Positions 8,898-17,549 of a stretch of DNA of 64,000 nt are shown here, in pieces. Made by a program: the position numbers and the translations under genes. Numbering within the stretch: position 1 is the stretch's first letter; every line of letters begins with the position of its first letter. The notes below the pieces were generated by a model. That model saw nothing but the letters and a program-made list of their open reading frames with translations, was not told the origin of the DNA and did no database searches. The DNA comes from Glaciihabitans sp. dw_435 (GTDB lineage Bacteria; Actinomycetota; Actinomycetes; Actinomycetales; Microbacteriaceae): NCBI RefSeq assembly GCF_018449675.1, contig NZ_JAAVUZ010000001.1, positions 62,001 through 126,000 on the forward strand, given 5' to 3'.

Positions 8898-9198
8898 CCT
8901 CACCCCCATTTCCGCCGACCAGGCCCGCGCACGCATCGAGGGTGGCGCGCTGCTCGTGGATGTCCGCAGCGAGGCCGGGCGCGAGTCCGCCGGAACGATC
9001 ACCGGCGCGACCATCGTCGCGAAGGACGAGGTCGCCGCGTTCGCCGCCCGCACCGCTCCCGACCGCGACATCGTCGTGTTCTGCGGCAGCATCGACGGCT
9101 CCGGGCCGTTCGTGAACTTCCTCGACGAGCAGGGTTTCAGCCACGTCGACCACGTCGACGGTGGGTTCGACGCGCTGCGGGCTGCCGGCGTTGAGTGA
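8890..9198 (+). CDS. Single-domain rhodanese-like protein
   Basis: A 102-residue rhodanese domain: LLVDVRSEAGRESAGTI near the N terminus and FCGSIDGSGP with Cys65 at the active-site loop position. Single-domain rhodaneses move sulfane sulfur between thiosulfate or persulfide donors and thiols. The loop after the Cys lacks the usual Arg, so activity may be altered. GTG start, supported by GAAGGA about nine bases upstream and by overlap with the preceding LLM gene. The stop codon overlaps the start of the flavin oxidase, so three genes appear translationally coupled. The context suggests handling of sulfur released by the LLM. Confidence 0.75.
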   Translation: MADLTPISADQARARIEGGALLVDVRSEAGRESAGTITGATIVAKDEVAAFAARTAPDRDIVVFCGSIDGSGPFVNFLDEQGFSHVDHVDGGFDALRAAGVE

Positions 9199-10333
9199 GC
9201 TGTCCCGCCTCGACGTCGACACCGTCGTCATCGGTGGCGGCGCCATGGGGTCGGCAACTGCCCGCGCGCTCGCCCTGAAGGGAGTTGACGTTCTGCTGCT
9301 CGAGCGGTTCGAACCCGGGCACAAGAACGGGGCCTCGCACGGGGCATCCCGCAACTTCAACGTTTCCTACGCTGACCCGACCTACGTGGCGATGCTGCGC
9401 GAGGCGTTGCCGCTGTGGCGCGGGCTCGAGGGTGAGACCGGGCTTCCCGTGCTCGAGCTCACCGGGATCGCCAATCACGGTAACAACCCCGACTTCCCGC
9501 TGATTCATGAGGCCCTGAGTGCCGCGGGCATTCCGTCGGAGGCGCTGTCGGTGGCCGAGGCGGAGCGTCGGTGGCCCGGCATCCGCTTCGACACGACCGT
9601 GCTCTACACGCCCGAGGCCGGCCGGCTCAACGCGGATGCCGCAGTCGCCGCGCTGCAGGCGTCCGCGGTCACGCATGGCGCGCAGGTGCGGCACGGTGCC
9701 CGCGTTCTCTCGGTGCGCGTGCTCGGCGACGACCGGGTGAGCGTGCTGATCGAGACGCCCACCGGCGAGGAGACCATCGTCGCCCGCCGCGCCGTCGTCA
9801 CCGTGGGCGCGTGGACGCAGAAGCTTCTCGGCGACGTGCTCGAACTGCCGTCGCTCGTCGTCACGCAGGAGCAGCCCGCCCACTTCGCGGTGCGCGACCC
9901 CGACATCGTGTGGCCCGGGTTCAATCACGCGCCCGACCCGACGTCCGCCGACTACGACTGGTGGTACACGGGCATCTACGGCATGTTCACCCCGGGCGAG
10001 GGCGTGAAAGCCGGGTGGCACGGCAGCGGCCCCCTCACCGATCCGGACGCCCGCACGTGGCTGCCGGAGCCTGCCCAGCTCGCGGCGCTGCAGCGCTACG
10101 CCCGCGAGTGGCTGCCGGGCACAGATCCGGACGACTTCGTGCCGATCAGCTGCACCTACACGACGACCGCGGACTCGAACTTCGTGCTCGACCGGGTCGG
10201 TCCCGTCGTGGTCGGCGCCGGGTTCTCGGGCCACGGTTTCAAGTTCACTCCCACCGTCGGCCGGATTTTGGCGGACCTGGTGGATGACTCTGCGCCGGCG
10301 CCCGCCCTGTTCGGGCTGCGTTCCCGGCGCTGA
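9191..10333 (+). CDS. FAD-dependent oxidase, monomeric sarcosine oxidase/N-methyl amino acid oxidase family
   Basis: About 380 residues, the length of monomeric sarcosine oxidase. It shows an N-terminal dinucleotide fold VVIGGGAMGSATARAL, HGASRNF after the first helix, and C-terminal GAGFSGHGFKF. Cys321 in CTYTTTADSNF is at the position of the Cys that binds FAD covalently in the family. These enzymes oxidise secondary amines such as N-methyl amino acids or cyclic imino acids, releasing H2O2. The substrate is unknown; the operon with an LLM and a rhodanese suggests a sulfur- or nitrogen-containing metabolite. The TTG at 9191, overlapping the rhodanese stop, is chosen because the fold begins right after it; a GTG at 9161 is an alternative. 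Confidence 0.82.
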   Translation: MSELSRLDVDTVVIGGGAMGSATARALALKGVDVLLLERFEPGHKNGASHGASRNFNVSYADPTYVAMLREALPLWRGLEGETGLPVLELTGIANHGNNPDFPLIHEALSAAGIPSEALSVAEAERRWPGIRFDTTVLYTPEAGRLNADAAVAALQASAVTHGAQVRHGARVLSVRVLGDDRVSVLIETPTGEETIVARRAVVTVGAWTQKLLGDVLELPSLVVTQEQPAHFAVRDPDIVWPGFNHAPDPTSADYDWWYTGIYGMFTPGEGVKAGWHGSGPLTDPDARTWLPEPAQLAALQRYAREWLPGTDPDDFVPISCTYTTTADSNFVLDRVGPVVVGAGFSGHGFKFTPTVGRILADLVDDSAPAPALFGLRSRR

Positions 10334-10411
10334 CCCACCGGCCCGGGGCATCCGCCCCTCGGTTTCGCCGCGGGCCCTGCGTTCCCTGCCGCCCCACCTC
10401 ACGTCCCCCGC

Positions 10412-10442
10412 AATGCCCCGCACCCTCCCGGTGCGGGGCATT
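10412..10442 (+). terminator. Strong hairpin terminator after the LLM-rhodanese-oxidase operon
   Basis: Perfect 13-base arms AATGCCCCGCACC and GGTGCGGGGCATT around a CTCCC loop, 79 bases after the oxidase stop. There is no long T tract, as is common in high-GC actinobacteria. Confidence 0.75.
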
Positions 10443-10486
10443 CGTGGTTTCGGGGGCGAATAGTCTCCCGATCCGCGTCGCCACGT

Positions 10487-10565
10487 CAACGATGTTGCGC
10501 TTCATGACGCGTGTGACGCTCCGTGAAGGGGCACGCGTGACCGCGCAATGACGCCGTTCTACCGT
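10487..10565 (+). promoter_or_regulatory. Putative promoter of the amino-acid ABC operon with a degenerate copy of the shared site
   Basis: CAACGATGTTGCGCTTCATG (10487-10506) resembles, with small insertions, the sites at 7331 and 17469. TACCGT lies at 10560-10565, about 64 bases after the site centre. Transcription would then give a leader of about 85 bases before the TTG start at 10658, which has GAGAGGA upstream. Confidence 0.35.
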
Positions 10566-10657
10566 CGCTACATACACACCGCTGATATTGCGACGCGGCT
10601 GTATGCAGCACCCGCCCCATTCACCCACAACGACTACTTGCACGAGAGGAGCGAACG

Positions 10658-11665
10658 TTGACGACGACAACCCCGCCGCGGACTGACCAGAACAACGCCA
10701 CCGCCGATGCCGACGGACGCCCCACCGTGTCGGCTAACGCCGTACCGGAGGGTGTGAACCTCAGAGCGCTCGCCGAGCGTCGCGTGATTCCCCTGCGTCA
10801 CCCGGTGCGCTGGGTCATCACCGCACTCGTGCTCGTCGTACTGCTGAACTTCGGGCAGACGCTCTTCACCAACCCGGCGTGGGAGTGGGCGAAGGTCGGC
10901 AAGTGGTTCTTCAGCCCCGCCATTCTCGCCGGGCTGCAGCTAACCCTGCTGGCCACGGGTATCAGCGCGGTCGTCAGCTTTCTCGGCGGAATCGTGGTCG
11001 CTCTTGGCCGGCTGTCGGGCAACCCCATCCTCAGCGGTGCGAGTTGGCTCTACATCTGGGTGTTCCGCTCGGTGCCGCTCATCCTCGTGCTCATCTTTCT
11101 CTACAACCTGGGCAGCCTGTATCCCACGATCGGCATCGGCATCCCCTTCGGTCCTCAGTTCGAGGTGCAAACGTTCACCCTGCTGAGCGACCTGACCCTC
11201 GGGGTCATCGGGCTGAGCCTCAGCGAGATTGCGTACTCGGCCGAGGTGGTGCGGTCGGGTCTGCTCGCCGTCGACCAGGGACAGCACGAGGCGGCGAAGT
11301 CGCTCGGCATCCCGCGCCGGCGGCAGTTCACCCGGATCGTTCTGCCGCAGGCGTTGCGGTCGATCGTGCCGGCCTACGTCAACCAGATCGTCGGTCTGCT
11401 CAAGGCGAGCTCGCTGCTGTTCTACGTGTCGTTGCTCGACCTGTTTGGTGTGGTGCAGAACCTCGGCAGCACGTATCCGACGGACATCATCCCGCTGCTG
11501 GTGGTGGCGACCATCTGGTACCTGATCCTCACCAGCGCGATCTCGATCATCCAGTACTACGTCGAGCGCTTCTACGCGCGAGGCACGACCCGCACCGCGC
11601 TGCCGCTCACCCCGTTCCAGCGCGTTCGTGCCGCAGCGAACTCACTCCGAGGAGACTCCCTATGA
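10658..11665 (+). CDS. Polar amino-acid ABC transporter permease
   Basis: A 335-residue PAAT-family (HisMQ-type) permease. After about 45 non-membrane residues come TMs, including WVITALVLVVLLNFG and the IFFS-type start of the conserved membrane domain. The EAA loop reads HEAAKSLGIPRRRQFTRIVLP, which contacts the ATPase. TTG start with GAGAGGA eight bases upstream. It overlaps the ATPase gene by ATGA, so the two are translationally coupled. The long N terminus with an extra TM is common in actinobacterial members. Only one permease gene is present, so the channel is probably a homodimer. Substrate inferred from neighbours: an amino acid or modified (S-substituted) cysteine. Confidence 0.88.
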   Translation: MTTTTPPRTDQNNATADADGRPTVSANAVPEGVNLRALAERRVIPLRHPVRWVITALVLVVLLNFGQTLFTNPAWEWAKVGKWFFSPAILAGLQLTLLATGISAVVSFLGGIVVALGRLSGNPILSGASWLYIWVFRSVPLILVLIFLYNLGSLYPTIGIGIPFGPQFEVQTFTLLSDLTLGVIGLSLSEIAYSAEVVRSGLLAVDQGQHEAAKSLGIPRRRQFTRIVLPQALRSIVPAYVNQIVGLLKASSLLFYVSLLDLFGVVQNLGSTYPTDIIPLLVVATIWYLILTSAISIIQYYVERFYARGTTRTALPLTPFQRVRAAANSLRGDSL

Positions 11666-12492
11666 CCACGTCAGCTCCCGCCCAGACCTCGACCGCCGTC
11701 GACACAGCCGCGGCAACCGCCGCCGCCGGTGACCCGACCACGGCCGTCGAGATTCACAACGCGACCAAGTCGTTCGGTGACCGCCAGGTACTCAAGGGCG
11801 TCGACCTCACGGTGAAGAAGGGCACGGTGACAGTGATCCTCGGTCCGTCGGGCTCCGGCAAGTCCACCCTGCTGCGCGCGATCAACCATCTCGAAAAGCT
11901 CGATGAGGGATACGTGGTCGTCGGCGACGAACTGGTCGGCGTGCGCGTCGTCGGAGATCGCTTCAAGGAGCTGCACGAGAAGCAGATCCTGCGCCAGCGC
12001 TCGAAAATCGGATTCGTCTTTCAGAACTTCAACCTGTTCCCGCACCTCACCATCCTCGAGAACATCGTCGAGGCGCCCATTTCGCTCGGCATCAAGCCGA
12101 AGGCCGCCCGCGAGCTGGCTCGCACACTGCTGGAGCGGGTGGGGCTTGCGGACAAGCAGTCCGCGTATCCGCGGCAGCTCTCGGGCGGACAGCAGCAGCG
12201 GGTGGCCATCGCCCGCGCTCTGGCCTTCGATCCGGAGCTGATCCTCTTCGACGAGCCCACGTCGGCGCTCGATCCGGAACTGGTGGGCGAGGTCCTCGGA
12301 GTCATCCGCACGCTCACCGGAGGCGGCACAACACTCATCGTCGTCACCCATGAAATCGGCTTCGCCCGCGAGTGTGCCGACTGGATCGTGTTTCTCGATG
12401 AGGGGCGGATCGTCGAGCAGGGCCGTCCCGAGGACGTACTCGACCGTCCGCGCGAGCGCCGCACCCAAGACTTCCTCAGCAAAGTGCTGTGA
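11662..12492 (+). CDS. Polar amino-acid ABC transporter ATP-binding protein
   Basis: A 276-residue GlnQ/HisP-type ATPase. Walker A GPSGSGKST, Q-loop FVFQNFNLFPH, signature LSGGQQQR, Walker B LILFDEPTSALDPE and the switch His in VVTHEIGF are all intact. The first 30 residues are Ala/Thr-rich and dispensable-looking. It partners the permease encoded just upstream and the lipoprotein downstream to import an amino-acid-like solute. A loop between the Walker A and Q-loop (VGVRVVGDRFKELHEKQI) is longer than in many GlnQ proteins but occurs in the HisP group. The ATGA overlap with the permease indicates one operon. Confidence 0.92.
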   Translation: MTTSAPAQTSTAVDTAAATAAAGDPTTAVEIHNATKSFGDRQVLKGVDLTVKKGTVTVILGPSGSGKSTLLRAINHLEKLDEGYVVVGDELVGVRVVGDRFKELHEKQILRQRSKIGFVFQNFNLFPHLTILENIVEAPISLGIKPKAARELARTLLERVGLADKQSAYPRQLSGGQQQRVAIARALAFDPELILFDEPTSALDPELVGEVLGVIRTLTGGGTTLIVVTHEIGFARECADWIVFLDEGRIVEQGRPEDVLDRPRERRTQDFLSKVL

Positions 12493-12532
12493 AGACCGTC
12501 CCCACCACGAACCACAGCACCTAAGGAGAAAC

Positions 12533-13537
12533 GTGCCCTCGAACACAGCCCGACTGTTGCGTACAGCCGGAACCCTCATACTCGCCGCGTCGTTGGTCAC
12601 GGCCGTCGCCGCCTGCTCATCCGGAGCGGAGGCCGAATCAACCAAGGGATCGGTCACCGTCGCAGACTTCGCCGCGGACGCAGGCACCAAGACCGTCATC
12701 AAGGTCGATCAGGTCGACTCGATTCGCAAGCAGCTGCCCGAGTCCGTCATTAAGAGCGGCAAGTTCGTTATCGGCGTTGGCGCGCTGCCTGCAGGCTTCC
12801 CGCCGCTGGCGTTCACCGGCGACGACCAGAAGACACTGACCGGAGCGGAGCCCGACCTCGGTCGTCTCGTCGCCGCGGTCTTCGGCCTCGAACCCGTGAT
12901 CAAGAACGCCACGTGGGACAACCTGTTCGTCGGGATCGACACCGGTGCCACGAACGCCGGATTCTCGAACATCACCGACACCGAGCAGCGCAAGGAGAAG
13001 TACGACTTCGCTTCGTACCGCCAGGACAACCTCGGTTTCGAGGTGCTGAAGGACAGCGCGTGGAACTTCGACAGCGACTACGAGAACCTCGCTGACCAGA
13101 CCGTCGCCGTGAGCGCCGGAACCAACCAGGAGAAGCTGCTGCTCGAATGGCAGACCAAGCTCAAGGCCGAGGGCAAGAAGCTCGAGATCAAGTACTACCC
13201 GGACGCCAACTCGACGTACCTCGCACTGAACTCCGGAAAGATCGACGCCTCGTTTGGCCCGAACCCGGGAATCGCTTACCACGCGCTGCAGGACGCCAAG
13301 TCGGCAAACCCGACCCGCGCCGCCGGCACGTTCTCCGGGGCCGGCGAGTCGCTGCAGGGCCTGATCGCCGCCACCACCAAGAAGGACAGCGGTCTCGCCG
13401 AACCCCTGGCTGCCGCGATCAACTACCTGATCGACAACGGCCAGTACGCCACGTGGCTCGAGGCCTACAACCTCACCAATGAGGCTGTTGCCAAGTCCGA
13501 GATCAACCCTCCCGGACTGCCGATCACCAACCAGTAA
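12533..13537 (+). CDS. Amino-acid ABC transporter substrate-binding lipoprotein (family 3)
   Basis: A 334-residue solute-binding lipoprotein. The signal peptide has a positive start, a hydrophobic core (TLILAASLVTAVAAC) and a lipobox ending at Cys. The mature part has the SBP family 3 pattern: VIGVGALPAGFPPLAFTG near the N terminus, then LTGAEPDLGRLVAAVFGLEP, and NAGFSNITDTEQRKEKYDFASY, which matches the family's hinge signature. GTG start set by AAGGAG at 12523-12528. It is the third gene of the importer operon and probably decides specificity. A 12-bp inverted repeat follows the gene and may protect the message or partly terminate it. Confidence 0.88.
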   Translation: MPSNTARLLRTAGTLILAASLVTAVAACSSGAEAESTKGSVTVADFAADAGTKTVIKVDQVDSIRKQLPESVIKSGKFVIGVGALPAGFPPLAFTGDDQKTLTGAEPDLGRLVAAVFGLEPVIKNATWDNLFVGIDTGATNAGFSNITDTEQRKEKYDFASYRQDNLGFEVLKDSAWNFDSDYENLADQTVAVSAGTNQEKLLLEWQTKLKAEGKKLEIKYYPDANSTYLALNSGKIDASFGPNPGIAYHALQDAKSANPTRAAGTFSGAGESLQGLIAATTKKDSGLAEPLAAAINYLIDNGQYATWLEAYNLTNEAVAKSEINPPGLPITNQ

Positions 13538-13580
13538 CTCGTGCCGTGGTGACTGCTCTGCATCGCGACACGTGAACGCC

Positions 13581-13624
13581 TTCGGCCGCTGCGCCTCCCC
13601 TCCTCGGGACGTGCAGCGGCCGAA
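13581..13624 (+). terminator. Intercistronic hairpin between the binding protein and the M20 gene
   Basis: Perfect 12-base arms TTCGGCCGCTGC and GCAGCGGCCGAA with a 20-base loop. It could be a partial terminator or an RNA-stabilising structure that gives more binding protein than downstream enzymes. No T tract follows. Confidence 0.5.
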
Positions 13625-13670
13625 TTCATGACCGGATCTGATCCCCGAACCTCCACGACAGGAAGGCACC

Positions 13671-15017
13671 ATGGCTGCAGCAGGCACACCGCGCGTCCCG
13701 TCGTCGCTTCCCACGACGCCGAGCACCACCTACCTGGAGGCGCAGACTCTTCGCACCGAAAAGGCCGCCCGCGCCGCCGTGCCGGTCACATCGCCGTACG
13801 GCGGCGCTCCCGCCGATCTCGCCACGGCGGTGCGCGCGGCCGTTGACGACATCGCCGGCGAGACCGTAGCGCTCTCGCAACGGATATTCGCCCTCGCCGA
13901 GGAGGCGTTTCATGAGGTGGAGAGTGTGCAGAGCATCGTCGGGACGCTCGCGGCCCGGGGCATCCACTCGTCCGTTGGTGTATTTGGTCTTGAGACTGCC
14001 TTCATGGCCCAGATCGGTGACCCCGCCGGGCCGACCATCGCAATTCTCGCGGAGTACGACGCGCTGCCCGGCATCGGTCACGGCTGCGGCCACAACATCA
14101 TTGCGGCGAGCGCGGTCGGCGCCTTTCTCGCGCTGGCGAGCATCGCCGACCGGCTTCCCGGGCGCGTGGTGCTGCTGGGCACGCCCGCCGAGGAGGGCAA
14201 CAGCGGCAAGGAACTGCTCGCGCGCGGCGGTGCGTTCGACGCAGTGGATGCCGCGATCATGGTGCATCCCTTCGGCTACGACGCGCTCGATCATCCGTTC
14301 ATCGGCCGGCGTATTCTGCGAGTGACGCACACGGGTGTGGCCGCGCACGCGTCCGCTGCCCCGTTCATGGGACGCAACGCGCTCGACGCCGTCGCGCTCA
14401 ACTACCAGGCAGTCGGGTTTCTGCGCCAGCACCTGCCACCCGGCGACCGGGTGCACGGCATCATCACCGCCGGCGGAGACAGGCCCAGCATCGTTCCGCA
14501 GTCCGCAACCATCGAGTACTACCTGCGCTCCCCGGATGCCGCCACGCTTGCCGAACTGAGCCTGCGTCTGGAAGACATCGCGGCCGGGGCGGCGCTCGCG
14601 ACGGGCACCGGGTTCACTCTCGAGTGGGATCCACAGCCGTACACGCTGCCCACCCGGTTCAACGGTCCGTTGGGTGAGCGCTGGGCTGTGCGACAGGCCG
14701 AGCGTGGGCGCCAAGTGCTGACCCGGGCCGTGGTGCCCAGCGAACTGGCGGCATCCACCGACTTTGGCAACGTGAGCGTGCGGGTGCCGGGCATTCATCC
14801 CACGATCGCGGTGAGCCCACCGGACGTGGCGCTGCACACCGCAGAGTTCGCCGAGTACGCCCGGTCGCCCGCGGGAGACCGCGCCGCGCTCGACGGGGCA
14901 TACGGGCTCGCCCTCACCGCTCTTGACTATCTCGCCGACCCGCACCTGCGGGCCGCCGTCGACCGCGACTTTGTCGAGGCCGGCGGAGTTATCGATGTTG
15001 AAAGGTACTTCTCATGA
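13671..15017 (+). CDS. M20-family metallo-amidohydrolase (AbgB/aminoacylase-like)
   Basis: A 448-residue M20 peptidase/amidohydrolase. Metal-site motifs are present: EYDALPGIGHGCGHNI, the GTPAEEGNSGK segment with the catalytic Glu, and MVHPFG. The dimerisation lid domain lies between. The family hydrolyses N-acyl amino acids, p-aminobenzoyl-glutamate or dipeptides with a bound metal pair. Its location directly after an amino-acid importer and beside LLM operons fits removal of an N-acyl group from an imported or modified amino acid, as SndA does in Bacillus. The ATG follows GGAAGG. The stop overlaps the ATP-grasp start by ATGA. Confidence 0.85.
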   Translation: MAAAGTPRVPSSLPTTPSTTYLEAQTLRTEKAARAAVPVTSPYGGAPADLATAVRAAVDDIAGETVALSQRIFALAEEAFHEVESVQSIVGTLAARGIHSSVGVFGLETAFMAQIGDPAGPTIAILAEYDALPGIGHGCGHNIIAASAVGAFLALASIADRLPGRVVLLGTPAEEGNSGKELLARGGAFDAVDAAIMVHPFGYDALDHPFIGRRILRVTHTGVAAHASAAPFMGRNALDAVALNYQAVGFLRQHLPPGDRVHGIITAGGDRPSIVPQSATIEYYLRSPDAATLAELSLRLEDIAAGAALATGTGFTLEWDPQPYTLPTRFNGPLGERWAVRQAERGRQVLTRAVVPSELAASTDFGNVSVRVPGIHPTIAVSPPDVALHTAEFAEYARSPAGDRAALDGAYGLALTALDYLADPHLRAAVDRDFVEAGGVIDVERYFS

Positions 15018-15991
15018 CGACACCAGTCGTGTACGCACTCCACGAGAACCCCGAGTGGTTCGGCCCGTTCCGCGCGGCATTCGAAGCCGAGGGAGTGCCG
15101 GTCGTCGAGTGGCTGCTCGTCGACGGCGTGCTCGACCTCGACGAGGTTCCACCCGACGGCATCTTCTGGTCGCGCATCAGCGCGTCGTCACACACCCGCG
15201 GGCACGGCCTGACCAAGGAATACACCCGCTCCGTGCTCAACTGGCTGGAGGCTCACGGCCGCCGCACGGTCAACGGACGGCGGGTACTTGAGCTCGAGGT
15301 CAGCAAGGTCGACCAGCTCACGGCGCTCAAAGCATTCGGCATCGACGTGCCGCGCACCCGTGCCGTCATCGGCAGCCAGCACATCGTGGAGGCAGCCCGC
15401 ACCTTTCCGACGCCCTTCATCACCAAGCACAACCAGGGCGGCAAGGGCCTCAGCGTTCATCGCTTCGACAGTGTCGCTGAGCTCGACGCCTGGGTGAACT
15501 CGGACGACTTCGAGGAGCCGCAGGACGGAATCACCCTCGTGCAGGAATACCTGGCCCCGGCCCAGCCTCGCATCACCCGCGTTGAAATCGTCGACGGTGA
15601 GCTGGTGTACGCCATCACGGCGGACACGGCCCGCGGCGGATACCAGTTGTGCCCCGCGGACGCGTGTGAAGTGGATGCCACGACCGGCGCGCTCATCACG
15701 CCACCGGGTGCCACCATCAAGCCCGGCGCCGGGCAGAAACTGTTTGCCCTGCGGGAGGGATTCGAGCATCCCGTCGTCGAGCAGTACCGCGCGTTCACCC
15801 GGGCGCACGGTATCGAGGTCGCCGGCATCGAGTTCATCGAGACCGTGGATGGCCGCGTGGTGACGTATGACGTCAACACCAACACGAACTACAACGCGGA
15901 CGTGGAGGCTGTTGCGCCACGGTCGGGTCCCCGCCAGATCGCGCGGTTGCTGGGGAGGGTGCTGCGCGAGGAGTATCCGACGGCCAGGTAG
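15014..15991 (+). CDS. ATP-grasp ligase, RimK-like
   Basis: A 325-residue ATP-grasp protein. Residues 1-95 form a pre-ATP-grasp-like domain. ATP-grasp features follow: FITKHNQGGKGLSVHRF (phosphate loop), TLVQEYLAPAQPRITRVEIV, and late acidic/Asn metal ligands in VTYDVNTNTNYN. Enzymes of this fold join a carboxylate to an amine or thiol at the cost of ATP; RimK and amino-acid ligases are related. The product is unknown. It overlaps the M20 gene by four bases and is followed by an MFS exporter, an arrangement that recalls dipeptide-ligase/exporter pairs. A role in making or editing an amide of an amino acid is an inference. Confidence 0.75.
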   Translation: MTTPVVYALHENPEWFGPFRAAFEAEGVPVVEWLLVDGVLDLDEVPPDGIFWSRISASSHTRGHGLTKEYTRSVLNWLEAHGRRTVNGRRVLELEVSKVDQLTALKAFGIDVPRTRAVIGSQHIVEAARTFPTPFITKHNQGGKGLSVHRFDSVAELDAWVNSDDFEEPQDGITLVQEYLAPAQPRITRVEIVDGELVYAITADTARGGYQLCPADACEVDATTGALITPPGATIKPGAGQKLFALREGFEHPVVEQYRAFTRAHGIEVAGIEFIETVDGRVVTYDVNTNTNYNADVEAVAPRSGPRQIARLLGRVLREEYPTAR

Positions 15992-16020
15992 CGTCATAGC
16001 CAGAACACCCAGAGACGGAG
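15989..16020 (+). promoter_or_regulatory. Putative internal promoter for the MFS gene
   Basis: TAGCGT at 15989-15994 uses the TAG stop codon of the ATP-grasp gene as its first three bases. GAGACGGAG (16012-16020) follows, seven bases before the GTG start of the MFS gene, so a short-leader transcript would carry a ribosome-binding site. Confidence 0.4.
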
Positions 16021-16027
16021 ATTCGAC

Positions 16028-17446
16028 GTGACCCAGTCAGCGCGTGCCCGCACCGACGCGTCGCGTCACGACACGCTCGCGCTCGTGTGCTGCGTGGGTG
16101 CCGGGTTCGCCACCCTGCTCGACTCCTCGGTCGTCACCTACGCCGTGCCCTCGCTCGCAGACTCCCTCGCGGCACCGACGAGCGGTATCCAGTGGTTTCT
16201 CGCCGCCTACTCGCTGACCTTCGGGGTCGGGCTGGTTCCGGGCGGCCGGCTCGGGGATGCGTACGGTCGGCGTCCGCTGTTTCTCGTGGGCCTTGTGCTC
16301 TTTCTCGCCGGGGCGTTGTTCTCCGGCTTCGCTCCCACCATCTGGGTCGCGGTGGGCGCGCGGGCGGCTCAGGGGATCGGCGCGGGGCTGGTCAGCGCCC
16401 AGGTGCTCGGAATCATCCAGGACAGGTTCGCGGGAGCGCGGCGGGTGAGGGCGCTCGCCGCGTACACCGTTGCTGGTGCCGCCGCCGCGGTGGTTGGTCC
16501 TCTTGCCACGGGAGCGTTGCTGGGCATTCTGCCCGCTGACGTGGCCTGGCGTGCCATCCTGTTGCTCAACGTTCCGTTCATTGCGGCGACTCTCGTTCTG
16601 GCCATCAGGTTTATCCCCGCGGTCGCCCGCCAGCCGCGCCGGGTCGACCTGGACCTGCCGGGCGTTGCCGGTGTTGCCGCGCTCGTGCTCATCGTGACCA
16701 TGCCGGTGATTGATCCCGGCATGGGGTCAACGGGAATCGCGACCATCGTGGTCGCCAGCGTCGCACTGATCGTGGCGCTCGTGTTCTGGGAGCGTCGGTA
16801 CTCGCGCCGCGGACGGGTGCCGCTGTTCGTTCCGGCGCTCATGCGGTCGCGGGGATTCATTCGCGGCAACGTGATCGCGTTGACCTGGTTTGGAAGTGCC
16901 CTCGGCCAGGGGACCGTGTTGACCATTTTTCTGCTGCAGGGAGTTGGTCTGTCGGCACTGGGCGCCGCGCTCGTGCTGATCCCGGGCGCCGCGGCGCGCG
17001 TCGTCGCCTCCTCGTTCAGCTCGCGGGTGTTCGCGCGCGTCGGCCCGGTGCTGATCACCGTGGCACTCGCCGTGCAGGTCGCCGCGGTAATCACTCTGGT
17101 GAGCGTGAGCGACACCGTGGAGGGCGGGGCGTTGCTCGCTGCGTTCACCACGTTCGAGGTGGTGGTGGGAATCGCATCCGGGCTGCTCGAGCCGCCCCTG
17201 CGCGCTGTCACGCTTGGCTTCTCGGCTGCCCCGTTCCACGGTGTCGCCGCCTCGTTCCTGCAGCTCAGCCAGCGCCTGAGTGCCACGTTCTGTGTCGCGC
17301 TTGTCACGGGGCTGGTGCTGTCGGGCGGTGGGGGCGCGCACGCGGCCTCAGTCGAGGGGCTGCGGCTCGGGTTGCTCGCCTGCGCTGTGCTGCTGGGGAT
17401 CGCCTTCGCCGCCTCCTGCGCGCGGTGGAAACTGCCGATTTCTTAG
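16028..17446 (+). CDS. MFS transporter, DHA2-like (drug/metabolite exporter)
   Basis: A 472-residue major facilitator protein with about 14 hydrophobic segments, as in the DHA2 (EmrB/QacA) group. Motif A between the second and third helices is GGRLGDAYGRRP, and motif C-like Gly/Pro-rich helices follow (VAGAAAAVVGPLATGALL). The N terminus reads LDSSVVTYAVPSLA, the family's motif D1 variant. Exporters of this group use the proton gradient to expel hydrophobic or amphipathic compounds. Downstream of an ATP-grasp ligase it may export the ligase product or protect against a toxic thiol; that is inference. Confidence 0.85.
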   Translation: MTQSARARTDASRHDTLALVCCVGAGFATLLDSSVVTYAVPSLADSLAAPTSGIQWFLAAYSLTFGVGLVPGGRLGDAYGRRPLFLVGLVLFLAGALFSGFAPTIWVAVGARAAQGIGAGLVSAQVLGIIQDRFAGARRVRALAAYTVAGAAAAVVGPLATGALLGILPADVAWRAILLLNVPFIAATLVLAIRFIPAVARQPRRVDLDLPGVAGVAALVLIVTMPVIDPGMGSTGIATIVVASVALIVALVFWERRYSRRGRVPLFVPALMRSRGFIRGNVIALTWFGSALGQGTVLTIFLLQGVGLSALGAALVLIPGAAARVVASSFSSRVFARVGPVLITVALAVQVAAVITLVSVSDTVEGGALLAAFTTFEVVVGIASGLLEPPLRAVTLGFSAAPFHGVAASFLQLSQRLSATFCVALVTGLVLSGGGGAHAASVEGLRLGLLACAVLLGIAFAASCARWKLPIS

Positions 17447-17468
17447 TACTCCAGCGCGTCGGCCGCGA

Positions 17469-17549
17469 CAACATTACGTCATGTTTCGTTGATTGCGGCG
17501 AATGTCATATTTCGTCCGGTGAGGCACTCCTGCGAACTAGCGTCAGGCC
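17469..17549 (+). promoter_or_regulatory. Promoter of the DUF1684-LLM-LLM operon with shared upstream sites
   Basis: CAACATTACGTCATG (17469-17483) is the closest relative of the 7331 site. GAATGTCATATTTCG (17500-17514) is a second related copy of its right half (TCATGTTTCG). TAGCGT (17538-17543) lies six bases before the ATG, which implies a leaderless transcript. The first site begins 81 bases before the start codon. Confidence 0.55.

Noticed and set aside
9306-9325. A tRNA T-loop-like GGTTCGAACCC sequence
   Set aside because: It lies inside the flavin oxidase frame and has no acceptor or anticodon arms around it. No other tRNA-like structure was found.
10603-10690. A cysteine-containing leader ORF (MQHPPHSPTTTTC...) before the amino-acid ABC permease
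   Set aside because: It overlaps the permease start out of frame, has no -10 or ribosome-binding site at the right spacing, and extends past the gene start; no clear attenuation structure was seen.
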